Source of the DNA: Siphonodentalium dalli
Lineage: Eukaryota > Mollusca > Scaphopoda > Gadilida > Siphonodentaliidae
Assembly (NCBI GenBank): GCA_032622095.1
Contig: CP136063.1
Coordinates: 11,079,814 to 11,143,813, forward strand
DNA: 64,000 nt
Direction: 5' to 3'
In this document: in pieces, positions 21,960-34,857 of the stretch
Position numbering within the stretch: the stretch's first letter is position 1
Layout: each line of letters starts with the position of its first letter
Notes under the pieces: model-generated
The model's database searches: none
The model's input: the letters and a program-made list of their open reading frames with translations, nothing else
Told to the model about the DNA's origin: nothing
Translations under genes and position numbers: made by a program

Positions 21960-22447
21960 TTAAAGGTACTCAACCCGTAAAGAGGGTCCCCATCTCAACA
22001 GATTCCAACAACAACAATCCGATCAGAGGGTCCTATATTACTATTTCTTTGGCTTTGGGGGTAAAAAATATTTGATTCGAGTCGAGGAACCCATCAAACA
22101 AAGCTCAGAGTCATTAGATATTGATTTTTGAAAATTCTTATGTTCTCGAGATGAGTACTTATAACTGCCGTCAATTTGGTAACATGCTCGAGATTTTACG
22201 CCAAAATTCTATTCAAACAGACAAGGATGGATAACTCTATAATCAAGTGGGTAATAATAACGAATTTTTTACTATCTTCTGGGCCAGAAAGAATTCCCGA
22301 TAATGAAAAATAATAGATTTCTAAAATCGATATCTAACAAATCTGAGCTTTGATGGGTGACTTCCTCGACTCGAATCAAATATTTTTGACCCCCGAAGCC
22401 ATTGAAATAGTAATTGAGAGGAGTTTTATCGGGTTGAGTACCTTTAA
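21960..22447. mobile_element. TTAA-flanked MITE with about 170-bp TIRs
   Basis: The ends are TTAA-AGGTACTCAACCC and GGGTTGAGTACCT-TTAA. The arms also share ATTTGATTCGAGTCGAGG and AAGCTCAGA facing their complements. It differs in sequence from the AGATGGATT family, so this is a second TTAA family. There is no coding sequence. Confidence 0.8.
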
Positions 22448-24240
22448 ATGTACATTCGATTTTTCCTGAGTTCGAATCTCTTCTGAAGAAAATTGGAATC
22501 TCAAACTAAATTGGTTGGCATGACGTTGGGAGATTCTATATTTTGTTTGCATCCAATAATTCTATCTATCTAATATGATAAGAATGTACTACGTTATTCG
22601 AAAACTTACTCCATCCAAGGCCATGATATGTAAATAAACAATTAGATTAGATGAATAATAATTGTACCCGCACAGGTTGCTACTTTGAAGTATATTCTCA
22701 AGTAGCATGTGCCGGTTTCAATCCGGTTTCAATGGTGCCGTGTATTTATATTTCACGGATAGGTACCGGTATATAACAATTGAATGTATGTTCCACGCAC
22801 TGTTACTGAAAGCATACATATCATTTGGACCTTATTGGTTAAGACATGGATGGCCTTCGTTATAGGTTATAATTTAGGAATACCAGTTACTAAATTATAA
22901 TACCCTGACCCTGTATGTTGTAAAGAATATACTAATATTATACTATAATAGTATAATACTATGATAGTATGAATGCCATATTATCCTCAAAATACACATT
23001 GTGTGAGTCGAGCGTTTGTTTATATACAGCACATATAGAGTGAGCAATAAGAACAACACTCAACACCGAGGAAATGTGTTTAGGAGACTTATTCGCAGTG
23101 ACTCATTCAACACCGAAATCTTGAAAGGTGATGGTTAGCTAGCGCTATACTGATACGTTATAAACAATTTGGTGGAATTTCTAACCAAAGTTCACTTAAT
23201 GCATGGGGTATATCTGGCGATTAGTGTTTTGGTTATCGCATACTATTTACATACTGTTTGTTTACATAACATGGGGTTCATATACATGATTTAGAAATAG
23301 CATTTAATACAACTATTAGTTATTTAAGTCAGGCATTTAGGTTCATTGTACCTATGTACATCTGGTGGGCTAAGTCCTCATTTTGGAAGATTCGTCAGGA
23401 CTCTATATATCAGCCATTTATTAACTCTGAAATATGTTTGTAAAAGTAAAACATAAAGTGATCCAAACAGACTGATGGACAAAACAAACCAAAGCACTGC
23501 CACTGATGGTTATTTAAACCAAATATCCGGCTTTGACCAAAAAATCTTAACAAAATATATACCATGCAAATTTCCATTGCGAGCTATTCCTGAATACTGA
23601 ATAGAACCTGGTATAAAATTGTCTACTGTGAGGGTTTACGAGCAGATAATTTAACCCATACACAATACAAACCGTTCATAACACCATGCATACATGGCCT
23701 CAATAGCCCGAAGACGAGTGTGACTCGCCACACAGTAGTATTTCAACAAGGTTATACTCATGATTCATTCAATGAACTGGATATTGCATGTACACTTCTG
23801 CTACAGTGATTGGTATTTGATAGCACTATTGGTGCTAATGATATGATATTATATGCATATCGCGATTCAATTTAGTTTTTTAGACTTGGACAAATTATTG
23901 AAATTTCAGCACGCAGTGACGAATGATGACCTCGTATAATGATAATTTTGTTTCTCATTTATAATAGCATCCTATTCCATGCCTAGAAGCTAAAATAAAC
24001 ACTCTGTAACAAATGAATTTGGTACCCGGAGAAGTTCCAAAAAAAAAAAGGCCACACTATCAGTTCAGAATATGCATTGCATGTACGCAGCAAAACACAT
24101 TTCAAATAACTTGAATTATAGGTATAAACGGACTGAAATGTAGAAATTACAGTAAGTTTGCACAACCTCCCCGAAGCAGCATGCAATTTGCCCAAAAGTT
24201 CCACAAATAGAGAGCGCCACTGTGTGGTAGGATTTACATG
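22448..24240. other. Intergenic, no gene recognised
   Basis: The region is AT-rich. A short palindromic tract of TATACTATAATAGTATA lies at about 22935-22965. No domain, RNA gene or complete element was recognised. Confidence 0.5.
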
Positions 24241-24249
24241 TCATCATGA

Positions 24250-25650
24250 CATAAACTAGATCATGCCATGAATCTCTGCTAAAGCTGACGCCCGTAGAGA
24301 TCATATTCCACCTGTACAAAACCCGGGAACTTTTTTTTAAGTTTTGACAGGGAACCTTATAAAGTCAAAAAAATAACATGGGGAATGTACTTCTTTGTTC
24401 ATACGTGTACCTGTGGCTTAATGATTTATTCATCGGTACGTGAAGTTCCCAGATCGATATTACAGAATTGCTTTCGCGTTGTCGCTTAGGCCAAAGAAAA
24501 AAGATTGTATGTTTCCGAGCGAAAAATTAGGGTAGGTAGGGAAATTTGTTTTTTTAATTTTATTTCGATATTTTTTATCCAGCTGCAGAAATATTGAACT
24601 ACATCGACCGAAGTTACATAAAATGCCAACCCGTATTGTGGGGAAAGTATTACTTGATCAACACAGTGGAAACTGGAAATATACATTAAGGTTGATAAAA
24701 AAAATCAAATTTCATGCTTAGGTGTGTTTTTTATTATTCACATACATGACATGTAGCACATTTTCATAAATTTGCCTATAAACTTGGTAGGAAATTGATG
24801 TCACTAACTTTTTATAAGAATTTTACCAATAATACCGCCATTATATATACTGTACTGTACTTGTATTGTGGCGACTACATCCCATTGTCTGTGGGTAGCC
24901 AGTACGTCCACCGAGCATGTCTGGTTTTTGGAGACAGTAGCTATACCCCTAACATATGTGGTGATAACCTCTATACATGTATATACACCCACCATGTCTG
25001 TTGAGTGTTGATAGTGTTCCATAAGTCCCAAACAAGACATAAAGCACTGTAAAAGCAGGCAGGAGATAGTCTGAGATACACTCTCAGGAAATTAAAATTG
25101 CAAAATGTATGCCCATCAATCCACAACCCATCACACACCTGGGGCCTTTGAGACAACCATCAATTCATGGTCACTTTTCACAGGGATATGTTAGAAACCA
25201 TGTGTTTTGCACACTATTAAAAGGTCATCAATATTTATGAGCATTAGTGGTAAAAAACAGTAAATTTTAGAACATTTTGACTTTTTCTCAAAATATCAAT
25301 AAAAAGTTTAGGGTCGGCGGGTTATTTTTAGGGTCGGTCGATGTACGGAAACATAGTATCTTTTTACTTTGGCCTTACGACAATAATTTTCGTGACAGGG
25401 AATAAAATAAATATTTATCGCGGAATCGGGTCTCAAAAGTCACGTAAATAATATAATCTCGAGCTAGCCGGGAACTCACTTACCGATGAATAAATCATTA
25501 AGCAACAGGTATGAACAAAGTAGTACATTCCCCGCATTACTTTATAAGGTTCCCTGTCAAAACTTCCTGGGAATTTTAAAGGTGGAATTTTATCTCTACG
25601 GCGTTCTAGCTTTAGCAGAGATTCATGAATCATGGCATGATCTACAGATC
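24250..25650. repeat. Inverted-repeat element, arms over 250 bp
   Basis: The left arm has GATCATGCCATGAATCTCTG, GACAGGGAACCTTATAAAG, GATTTATTCATCGGTA and TAGGCCAAAG. The right arm carries the complements in reverse order, ending with AGAGATTCATGAATCATGGC near 25640. The loop is roughly 24700-25250. No transposase frame is visible, so this is a probable non-autonomous TIR element with unresolved tips. Confidence 0.7.
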
Positions 25651-25654
25651 TAGA

Positions 25655-26837
25655 CTTAAACAATCAGCATCCATCTTACTTCTTCTTACTTGTGTTGATA
25701 TGTCGTTTAGGACAAGCGTGTCTCCGTGTATTTATGTATCCTATTTATGTTGCTTTCACAAAACTAGCACTAGTAGTATTCACATTCAAATTAAACAAAG
25801 CGGAATGTATATGCAAATAGTACAATCCTTGAATTCACGTTGTGACTAGTGTAAACTGGTAAATGTGATCACGATTCACGGTATTCACCGGAAATCTGGC
25901 CATTAATTAGAATCAGATAATTTTGAACTAACGCCCGCTAAATCCACGTTGAAAAGACGAAGTCAGAATAATTCCAAGATGAAGCCTAATTTCATTTCAA
26001 TTTCAAGGATTTTAATTTTTGTTTTGAGAATTGTCCCGACCTAGTCCTTCACCTTGTAAGGCTTGTTGGAATAACCGGAAATGTGTTTTGATTTTTTTCC
26101 GGTCTTCGTTAATGACAACTGTTGTTAAGCTTTGGAGTTGGAACAGAGACTGCTGAGACTTGATAAATTAGACGCATTTTTACGATTAAATTCATTCAGT
26201 TAATGGCACCTACATGATCTAGTCATCTTGCCAAGTTAACTTTCATTTAATCATTCATTGAAACATGAACGTCAATAACAAAGACTCAGAGTGTGAAACT
26301 GTCAGTGTCAGTTTCAAACACAAACTTGACCAAGTCAGACTCGAACAACGGAAGTCTCAAATCACAGTAAAAGAAGTGTTTTGGTGACATTTTTCGGTCC
26401 GAAACAATATATGAAGTACAATTTTATATTTAGATCACTCACCTTCTATGTATGTAGTTTTCATCTCATCCTTTTGTTGTGCGATAATAGGTACATGTAA
26501 TTTGTGGAAATACTAACGCCGAGGTGGTGAGTTCTGTATTTGAACTACAAGGCTTAGCAACAACCATGTCTATGCAACGTCAAATCTGATTGGTTAAGAT
26601 AGACAATCTGACCAATAGGGAAATCGTTTTTATTGCGCCTTTCATTTAAGAGAGCGCCACTTTACGTTACGTTAAGCGCGTGCTCTGATACTATTCTCAG
26701 GTAACGTGAACTATATATAGAACACAATAATACAGCTTCATAGGTATGCGGATCTCATGCACGTTACCGTCGTGAAAACTTTCAGATTTCGCTTCGCGAA
26801 ATCTGATTAAGTTTTCTATAATTATCTGTCAACTCCA
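25655..26837. other. Intergenic, no gene recognised
   Basis: There is a short perfect palindrome (GATTTCGCTTCGCGAAATC) at about 26787. No coding or element signature was otherwise seen. Confidence 0.5.
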
Positions 26838-27180
26838 TTTTCGGGCATTGCAGACAGGGTCCAGGTCTCGACTGTGGTCGGTGCTTTGGTGGGCTACTCT
26901 AACCTACAGCCGGATTATTTAACGTGCACCCATGTACACGGGTCAGCCATTTATCGGGATCCGACAGCGTACCGCACTCACGACAACATACATGGACATG
27001 ATGTCGCCGTGAAGGGAAGTCAATTTTGTATTCGGATATATATTGTGTGACCACGAATGAGACTTTTCAGTCATACAACGTGGTAATCTGACCAAGTTTG
27101 GATATTTGTCAGAATACCCGACCGGGAATCGATCACCGGACATTCAGTACGCTATCCACTCGGTCACTGACTTCCCCTGG
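26838..27180 (-). mobile_element. tRNA-derived SINE
   Basis: On the minus strand the 5' part has a pol III A-box-like TGACCGAGTGG (complement of 27156-27166). A B-box-like GATCGATTC (complement of 27126-27134) follows about 30 bp downstream, which is tRNA spacing. The body continues to about 26838 with the phrase TTTAACGTGCACCCATGTAC (plus-strand orientation). It lacks a clear tRNA cloverleaf, so it is a SINE head rather than a tRNA gene. The 3' limit is approximate. Confidence 0.6.
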
Positions 27181-27789
27181 TCATTCGTTCTTCAGTTACC
27201 ACCGTCAGCCACCATCTCACAATCTGAGGCAGGTTTATGAGAAACTACTACATGCATGTCAGTGATGTAAGTATTCTTCGCTATAACTTATATGCAAACA
27301 TTCAGAACTTTGTAATTCCGAGAAAAATATTGGGAAAATAACTAATTTTACACAAAAAAGAGGTTCTCACAAACGTAAATCCACCTGGGATAGCGACACG
27401 ATGGCTGATGGGCATCTACAGAGCGAACAAATCCTTGAATTCCAAATTAAAGAAAGTGAATCCTTTATTTGCTGAAATCAATACCAGCAGCAACACTGAA
27501 CGAGAACCGGAACAAAGCGCGCAATAAGAAAGGTAGTAGCGTGATCCGTTTTGCACGCGCGTATGGTTTGACGTCAGAGCTTTCTACGTCATTTACGTTG
27601 GCATTATAATGTAAGGCCAACGGTTGTGTGCCAACAATATACCAACCGACAAAATTCAACGTATGTTATGGCATATCGTTGCATATATTGCGTCAGCAAT
27701 GATTATACATGTGTTTACGGAACGTAAAGTATTGGCATATATCGTTGCACGAGATATCACATGTACGCTATATGTAATTTGACTTCAAT

Positions 27790-28140
27790 GAAGCTGTTAT
27801 CGTTGGCCCAACATTGGACCAACGTTATAATTCCAAATGTTGCCTTGAATTCATTGGGGCCAACAACGCAAACCCAACCAATGTGCTGTGTACAGTAAAT
27901 TCCATTGGCATGTTCGCGTTGGTAAAACTGTTGGTTGGGTGGAATACGTTGGGCCAACCACGCCAACCCAACCAATTTACTGCAAGTTCGCGTTGGCCCA
28001 ATGTTGGGCCGACGTTATATTTCCAACGGTTGGGAAAACTCCGTTGGGCCAACCAAGGGCCAACAACGTCAACCCAACCAAACCTAATGTCAACCGTGCC
28101 GACATGCCAGCGTTGGCCCAACGTATTCATGCTACCTGGG
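27790..28140. repeat. GTTGGCCCAAC-rich repeated/palindromic element
   Basis: The short palindrome GTTGGCCCAAC and variants (GTTGGGCCAAC, GGTTGGGT) recur about every 30-60 bp in both orientations. A phrase of the type GGCCxACGTTATATTTCCAA occurs twice. It looks like a MITE or minisatellite built from subterminal palindromes. Confidence 0.6.
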
Positions 28141-28149
28141 AGCCTATCA

Positions 28150-28395
28150 ACAGTCCAGATACTGATGACCCTACTGATGATGCTGACAATGATGATGATG
28201 AGGATGCTGACAATGATGATGAAACTGAGGATGATAATGATGGTGACGACGATGACGATGATAATGATGACGCTGATGTTGATGATGATTATGACGACGA
28301 CGATGGTGGTGGTGATGACGATGATGATGGTGATGACGATGATAATGATGACGCTGATGATGATGACGACGATGGTGATGTTGGTGGTGATGATA
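28150..28395 (+). repeat. GATGAC/GATGAT trinucleotide microsatellite
   Basis: Near-pure GAT/GAC triplets run for about 240 bp. In one frame they read as a long aspartate-rich tract. I regard this as a microsatellite and not a gene, because it lies between two repeat elements and has no supporting domain. Confidence 0.9.
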
Positions 28396-28480
28396 GAAGC
28401 ATTTCCGGACAAGGGTCTTCGATTCAAGTTAATTAATATTTTATACCCCTCTAACAATATAACAGAGGTGGACCATCTTT
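28396..28480. mobile_element. TTAA-flanked MITE, terminal fragment (copy 5)
   Basis: It carries GATAGAAGCATTTCCGGACA, TTTTATACCCC and a degenerate CCATCTTTA end matching one terminus of the 53236 family. The other end is replaced by the microsatellite. Confidence 0.7.
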
Positions 28481-29357
28481 ATTTGGAACATTTATTCATT
28501 TTTTATATGAACATACAGTGCTCTTTTTTATTCATGAATTTATTCATTTAAACATTCGAAATGCTAGTCTATTTGACCAAATTTCGAGGCGAGAGTTTTT
28601 TGTTAATATTAATACATCAACCATTTCCAAAGAATCCCCATGAATCTGGAGCCAAATTTCACATCAGCTACGGTAGTACCAATGTGTGTGGATCAATGGG
28701 ATTCCCACATTGTGATTGAAATGCTTTGCAGGTATCGTAATCGTGATTGATATCCATGTAGAAAACTGTGCTGTTTTGAGAATTACAACACTTGACTGTC
28801 GCAATACCCATATCTATGTAGCATCAGCTACCCGATGATAAACTAGTCCAGCGGAAGTAGGGGGTAACCCAAAGTTATCTGTTATAGTTTGTTTCTTTGC
28901 TGAATATTCATGGGGAGGGTCTCTGTAATGATTTCTAGGGTGATGTGGACGTCTCACCCTTGAGTATTTTGAGAAATCCAAGATGGCGTCCAAGATGGCT
29001 ACCGGATTTCGGTATCTTATTTAATCGGTTAATAACTTTCTCGAATTGAGGTTTAATATGTCAATTTATGATAGGAATCTTATACAATATGTGGGTCGAA
29101 CTATATTGCAAATTTCCTATGCTTGATTATAAAGATGGCCGTAAAAATGTCCGCCAAATACATGAAAATTGTGCAATATTGCAATATATAGATTATTACA
29201 ATAATTTGTTTTATCAAAAATACAAATACAATCCAAAGAAATGAATACAAGGCCAAAAGAAACCAATAAGTCGTCAGTCCCGCGAATGTTAACAACAAGC
29301 GTGTTATTAAATGATACGAATTTACCATACTGCATCCTCTATCTGAAGCATATGTTT

Positions 29358-31709
29358 CTAATCAATGTTATTCTCGTTAACATCACAGTGTTTTGTAAAC
29401 TCGTTAAAACAGTTAAGCGCACCTTGACACGAACAAAATGACGTGCACGTCAAACCAGCACGAAAGCACCCACATCTCTTTGACGAGCAAGGCGAATTGC
29501 TGGTGCACGAACACCGTATCAGCTTCAGTATGCTATCCGGGGCCTTTGGTATGTTGTCGGCAACCGTGGTAGGAACGAGTTCGTCGCCATCTTTAGACCA
29601 ACCAAAATTTGTTGCCTCCATATCCGGCGGAGATTCGTCTGATGCATATCGCCAAGTAGCAACTTGAAGGTGAGCACGCTTTATATTTGCAATGAAAGCT
29701 TCGGTGGTTGGGGGTAACGAGTTCAATTTTGGAGCACACGCCATTGACCGTCCAACTTTTAACGACCACATTTTTATTCTTGCTTCTGTTGTGCTCTTAC
29801 ACTTTGGGAGACCATAACACGTCAAAATGAAAGGCAAGACTTCGTCCACTACATCATTTATATTTATATGACTATTCCCGAGCATACTCAAATGGTGCTT
29901 TCCACTGCGCAGAGTTTTTAGGGCCGAACACTTCCCAATACCAAAGTATGATGCAACGGTGTCGCACCCTGTCAATCCGTGCATCGCTAGCAGATCAGGA
30001 ATAATTTTGCTATGCGTCTGGTAAGTTTTGTTTATGTCGATCGTAGTCCGCCCTTTAGCTGGGGAAGCCACCAGCACACGTCCAGAAATCTCACACATGT
30101 GCACGACATGCAGAAGCATTATAAATATGTCGGTGTCGTCAGCTAGGATGAGTGAACATGATGTTGAAATATTTGCTACCTGGTTAATGATGACCGCATC
30201 GGCTTCTTCGTGTGTTGACTTGAGGTCAATTCGCCGAACTATCAAAACTTTGTGTATTTCCAGAGGCACTGGATCTTCTCCTGTAATGACCAATTTGTGT
30301 TGAGTTTCCTTCCAATCGTCAGCGTGTTTCTGAAGGTCTTGGCAGATAAGATTAACAAGCTGTGCTTTGTTATGTGTAACAGTAAGAATTACCTTTTGGG
30401 ATGGCAGTCGGGTAGTTGTCTTCAGTGTGTGCATCCGACTTGCACCTTGGTCTCGTCCGATTCGCGTAGAACCCTTCGTGCTACCTGTAATGTATCGATC
30501 AAATACAAGGTAGACATCTGTGGTCTTTATGTGGTTACGAATGTACAATCTAAACCGATTTAAATAATCCTGAACAGCGCCAGGTGATGGCCAGGGGATG
30601 ACCCAGAGAATAGCGCAACCATCCAGAAATGTTGCTTCAATCGGCATGCGCTCTGCAGAATGATCAGGTGTATAATCAACTCTAAGAGCATTCTTCAAGT
30701 TGGCTTTTGACTTAGATTCCCTTAGATGACCATCTGGCTCGAACATAGAATCTGGATATGGAGCGAGTTCGTGAGACAATATGGCATTAATATCTACACT
30801 ACGGGAGCTGTCATGCAGGCCCATTGCTCTGGCATATATGATTTCGGGGTCAAATATTTTCCCATCGTCTATCTTTATATGCTTGCGGGACTGTGCCATT
30901 GTATGCACGTCACTGGATATTTTATTGTGGAATCCGTCTGGCCAACTCTTCTCAAACTCTTGCATTTGCTTCCAACCCAATGCTCTAGAATTGTCAACAT
31001 TCACAGTTTTGTCGCTAACTATCTTGCCCGAATCAATATTGATAAGACCATCGGGGTGCTGACTTGGTTCAAGGGGATGAATACAAATCTCCAATTTAGC
31101 TCGCAAAGCTTCCCTGTCGACAGCATCAAGTTTAATTCTGGACGTCGACTCTTCCTTGTGGTGTGTGTGAAATTGATTCGCATCACAATTTTGCATTGAT
31201 TCTAAATCTTTTATCAGACCATTGCATGTGTGTAAGCTGTATGCCCAGGTTTTGATGCTCTCTTGCTTTGTTATACCAATTATTCCAGAACGTCCGTGCC
31301 CATATCTCATAAATGTAGTTTCGATGGCCATGTCTGTCCAAATTCCATTAAAAATTCCAGTGTTGTGGTGCATTGTGTGCTCGCCCTTCCCGAAGTGTTG
31401 GCCGACATTTTCGGGCAATGATTCCATTGAACGTAAATAATACAAGGCATATCTGGCATAGTGGATATGACCGGCTGCAAAAAACAATGGAATCATATCA
31501 CTGACCGAGTCTAGATGTAGTGGCCAATCCGATTCACGCTCAGCACGTATGTATTTCAACATAAGAAACACTGGTCTCAACAGACAGTCAATCCACAGCT
31601 TAGATGTTCTACTTTGAAGTGCCAATCTGTCCAATGTGGTATCTAGGTCATGGATGCATTCCATTTCGAATTTGCAAAATACAGGACGCAACACTTCTTC
31701 AGCCAACAT
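29358..31709 (-). pseudogene. Transposon B gene, XPG-like nuclease and Cys8 C-terminus (783 codons open)
   Basis: This is the longest open piece. It has WTDMAIETTFMRYGHGRSGI (probable DDE glutamate). An XPG-N-like stretch follows, with FLDGCAILW, VYLVFDRYITGSTKG and TRIGRDQG. An XPG-I-like stretch comes next, with THEEADAVI and ILADDTDIFIMLLH, then GLTGCDTVASYFGIGK. The C-terminus is a Cys8 cluster with RCSC, KRCGC and CSC steps. The length and domain order match the C-terminal part of transposon A. It has no Met near the homology start, consistent with being an internal part of a longer gene. Confidence 0.75.
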
Positions 31710-32389
31710 TCTGAGAGCACGAACATTTTGCGGAAATTTTTTCCTGTGAGCATTTTCAATACTCCACCAAACTGCACACTGAGGATTTCCACCAAACCAC
31801 TTTCCGCCATCAACGAACCTATCGAACCACAGTAACTCATCAGAAGGTGCAAGCCCCCGATTCGCAGATACACGTTATTGAACTTGGTAGGATTGTCCCA
31901 AGTAGCGTGCAAGGCAACACGATATAACTGTTGGTCTCCAGTGAATATGACAAAAGCTTGTCCAGCTGATCGAGATAAAGTTTGAGCTTTTGTCATTGCA
32001 GCTATCATTGTCTGTGAATCTGCTGGTGGTCTGTCTATCAGCGGGAGATAGACAATATTTGTCTTTAGTCTAGCAGACTGTCCCTGTTCCCGACACAAAT
32101 TGGTATTGTATCCATTATATTCGGGACAGTTGTCCTTGTAAATCACATCCTCAAAGAAAGACAAATCGTTTTCACCTGCCCGCCGCCGCGAAACATCTTG
32201 GTGGTGGCTGAAGTTACCTGAAACGGTGGATTTGGGAACACTGTTCATTACAGGGTCCTTAGTAATTTTGAATTGAGATCCGTCAATTGCTTGTTCATCT
32301 ATCGTCGTATTTGGAAGGTCATCTTTCTTCAAACGAGGAATTGTCCGATCACCAATACTAACATCACAAGCTGCCTGGGTCATTATCAT
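31643..32389 (-). pseudogene. Transposon B gene, second-aspartate region
   Basis: In frame with the previous piece. It holds VIFTGDQQLYRVA, aligned with ITFDQPLWFKA of transposon A, and LRIGGLHLLMSYCGSIGSLM, aligned with the same GSIGSMM stretch of A. Near 31725 a one-base frameshift moves homology into the following frame (RALRMLAEEVL). Confidence 0.7.
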
Positions 32390-32407
32390 TGCAAGTGAGT
32401 GCGTCGG

Positions 32408-33073
32408 CTATAGTATAATTTGGATCATACCATTGGATGCGTCATTTATTCCTTGTTTCGCTGTATCCAATGATGCTGCCATAGCAGCTGATTTTTTGAA
32501 TCGACGTAGTTCGTCGTAACTGCATGTAACACGATACTCATACATATGATTAACAATCAGCTTGGAATCACGTAAAAGCACGCCAAGTGCTACCTGGAGG
32601 TCTGTGGCTTGATTGAGGACGATACTTGTGATAATACTGCCAATAAGAAGTGCAGGCAGCGATCTGTCTAACTTTGTTGATATCGCAGCGAGGAAAGTCA
32701 TCAATGTGCTGGAAACAGATTCTTCAATGGATATCCTATCAACATGAATATTGTATTCCGATCTGTTCCTGGTAATGTTTTTGCATTCCTCAACCACATG
32801 CTTAGCAACTGTTGTAATATGCGGTTCTAAATCGTCTCCACTTTCTTCCTTTACCAATCTCAAAACATTTGCTGTATTTTGATGGAAAGCTAAGACACTT
32901 GCATAACCGACAGCAGACAGTGTAAGGATTTCGTCACAAAAGTGACGTTTCAGTTCAGTGATCAACTGTGGCCGTGCCAAAACACACCCGTTGTGGGCTT
33001 TATATTCGTTGTGCAGTTCAACATAATTCCAAATACGTTTCTTGTTGCTCGCGACTACATTGATGACATGTTG
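32408..33073 (-). pseudogene. Transposon B gene, middle part
   Basis: This is in the same frame as the upstream piece, running from the TGA at 33074-33076 to a TAG at 32408-32410. It is mostly helical, with no recognised catalytic motif. The DNxDHN motif of transposon A is not found here or in the next piece, which suggests an internal deletion of the first catalytic aspartate region. Confidence 0.65.
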
Positions 33074-33700
33074 TCAAGCTGTATCCACATGAGCAGTCAC
33101 TGTGTGTTCAGATTCAGTCGGCGTAAGGCATCTGTTCTGGACAAATTTTGTCATACAATCCTTATGATAACGCGCATCAACTGCATGAAGGTCACTCAGC
33201 GCACTTCCAATCCTACAACGAACCTCCTCTCCCCAAACATCCCCTCGAGCATAACATTTTTCTAGTAGCTCTATCCTATATGGCTTTCCCTCTTCTGTGT
33301 GAGTCGAGCGACACATATATGCAGGGCGCCATATTCCGGGGTTTTTATTATCCTTATTAACTATGTACTCTTGTCCACAATACAAACAATGCAATAGGAA
33401 CTGGAATCCAGAAACCGATCGGCGAGATCTCTTAGGAGGTATAGCATGTGATGCGTCTCTTCTTACAACATCCAAGTTAGTTTTTGACGTATATCGATCA
33501 ATGCAGTTCCTATGAAAATGAACTTTTAAGTTTTCATCTTCCAAAAGTCTGTCCTCTAAAATTGCATGTAGGTGGTCGTCATAAACTTTACTTGCATTAA
33601 TAATAGTCAGAATCCTACTTGTATTAGCATTAACCGAACATAGGTCTGTCGAAATACACCTGTCGCCATACCGAAATTTAAAAATGCACTCTTCCGTCAT
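33074..33700 (-). pseudogene. Transposon B gene, N-terminal zinc-binding part
   Basis: It starts at the ATG at 33700 and has 208 codons to an in-frame TGA. It contains two Cys/His modules: one ends in HFHRNCIDRY, the other runs from CLYCGQEY to ARYHKDCMTKF. They parallel CLICGVH...YHHGCLTRF of transposon A. After the TGA the same frame stays open and homologous, so this stop is a nonsense mutation and not the gene's end. Confidence 0.75.
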
Positions 33701-34430
33701 AGTTCATCTGACATGAGTCTGAAACTGAAAGGAAAGACATTAATTCATATACAAACTCCGAAATATATATATCAATCAATTAGTAATTCAGTCATCAACC
33801 AAGAGTATAATATGTGACACGAATGTGATTGCCGGGAAAAATCTCACCTGAAACAACTTAATCGCATTCAAAACAATTGTGACATATACAATCAAATAAT
33901 GATGTGTTAATGACATAACACTCCATAGTTTAATATACATGGGCAACCACATGCAAAATAACCAATTGAGCCACATCATTGCAGCTCCAAACTCAGTTAT
34001 TTTAGCATATCGTTATATATTTTTTATATTTTCACATATTTGGCGGCCATTTTGGAAGCCATTCTTTATTCATGACACCGACATTCCATATTGCACTCAG
34101 GTAATATATTAGGTTATGTTTAGGGACCAAATAGCAACGGTATTGTTATTTGGAAAGAAAATATCAGCTTCAAACTAAAACTAGCATATTTTGGCAGCCA
34201 TCTTGGACGCCATCTTGAATTTCTCAAATTGCTCAATGGTGAGGGGTCCACATCACCCTAGAAAACGTTACAGAGACCATCCCCATGAATAATCAGCAAA
34301 GAAACTATAACAGAGAATTTTGGGTCAGGCCAAAATTCGACACTTGGCCGCTGGACTGTTATTTATTACAAAAGCGGAGACCTCCTTTTACTATAAAACC
34401 TGGTGTAACAGCAGATGTTATATCTTTTGA

Positions 34431-34830
34431 GAAAGGTGGCAGTTCACTGGGTGTGTATGCTGAATTTACTAACGTTGTGAGAAAGGTGGCAGTTCATTGG
34501 GTGTGTTTGCTGATTTTACTAACGCTGTGAGAAAGGTGGCAGTTCATTGGGTGTGTTTGCTGAATTCACTAACGCTGTGAGAAAGGTGGCAGTTCATTGG
34601 GTGTGTTTGCAGAATTTACTAACGCTGTGAGAAAGGTGGCAGTTCATTGGCTGTGTTTGCTGAATTTACTAACGCTGTGAGAAATGTGGCATTTCATTGG
34701 GTGTGTTTGCTGAATTTACTAACGCTGTGAGAAAGGTGGCAGTTCATTGGCTGTGTTTGCTGAATTTACTAACGCTGTGAGAAAGGTGGCATTTCATTGG
34801 CTGTGTTTGCTGAATTTAGTAACGCTGAAT
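34431..34830 (+). repeat. 50-bp minisatellite, eight units
   Basis: The unit begins AGTTCATTGGGTGTGTTTGC and ends GTGAGAAAGGTGGC. Unit starts are at 34441, 34491, 34541 and so on to 34791, exactly 50 bp apart, with one to four changes each. There is no coding role. Confidence 0.95.
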
Positions 34831-34857
34831 GTTCCTGACCACTAGTACAATTTTCTG

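Larger units (their letters stand above)
28844..34357 (-). mobile_element. Transposon B, Academ-like, complete ends
   Basis: The ends are inverted: TAGTCCAGCGG at 28844, and CCGCTGGACT ending at 34357. Both are followed inward by TCTGTTATAG, TTCTTTGCTGA, ATTCATGGGGA, TAGGGTGATGTGG and an AAGATGGCGTCCAAGATGGC motif. The arms are about 160 bp. The gene between them is on the minus strand (33700-29358). No target duplication is visible, possibly because the right tip differs by a base. The 5' TIR matches the terminus at 44977, tying B to transposon C. Confidence 0.8.

Noticed and set aside
27100-27180. Possible tRNA gene on the minus strand
   Set aside because: A- and B-box-like elements are present, but no paired acceptor stem or anticodon arm could be drawn; a SINE head is more likely.
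27814-28551. Long plus-strand and minus-strand frames with Asp-rich or Met/Ile-rich tracts
   Set aside because: They are translations of the GAT/GAC microsatellite and the GTTGGCCCAAC repeat; no domain and no start context.
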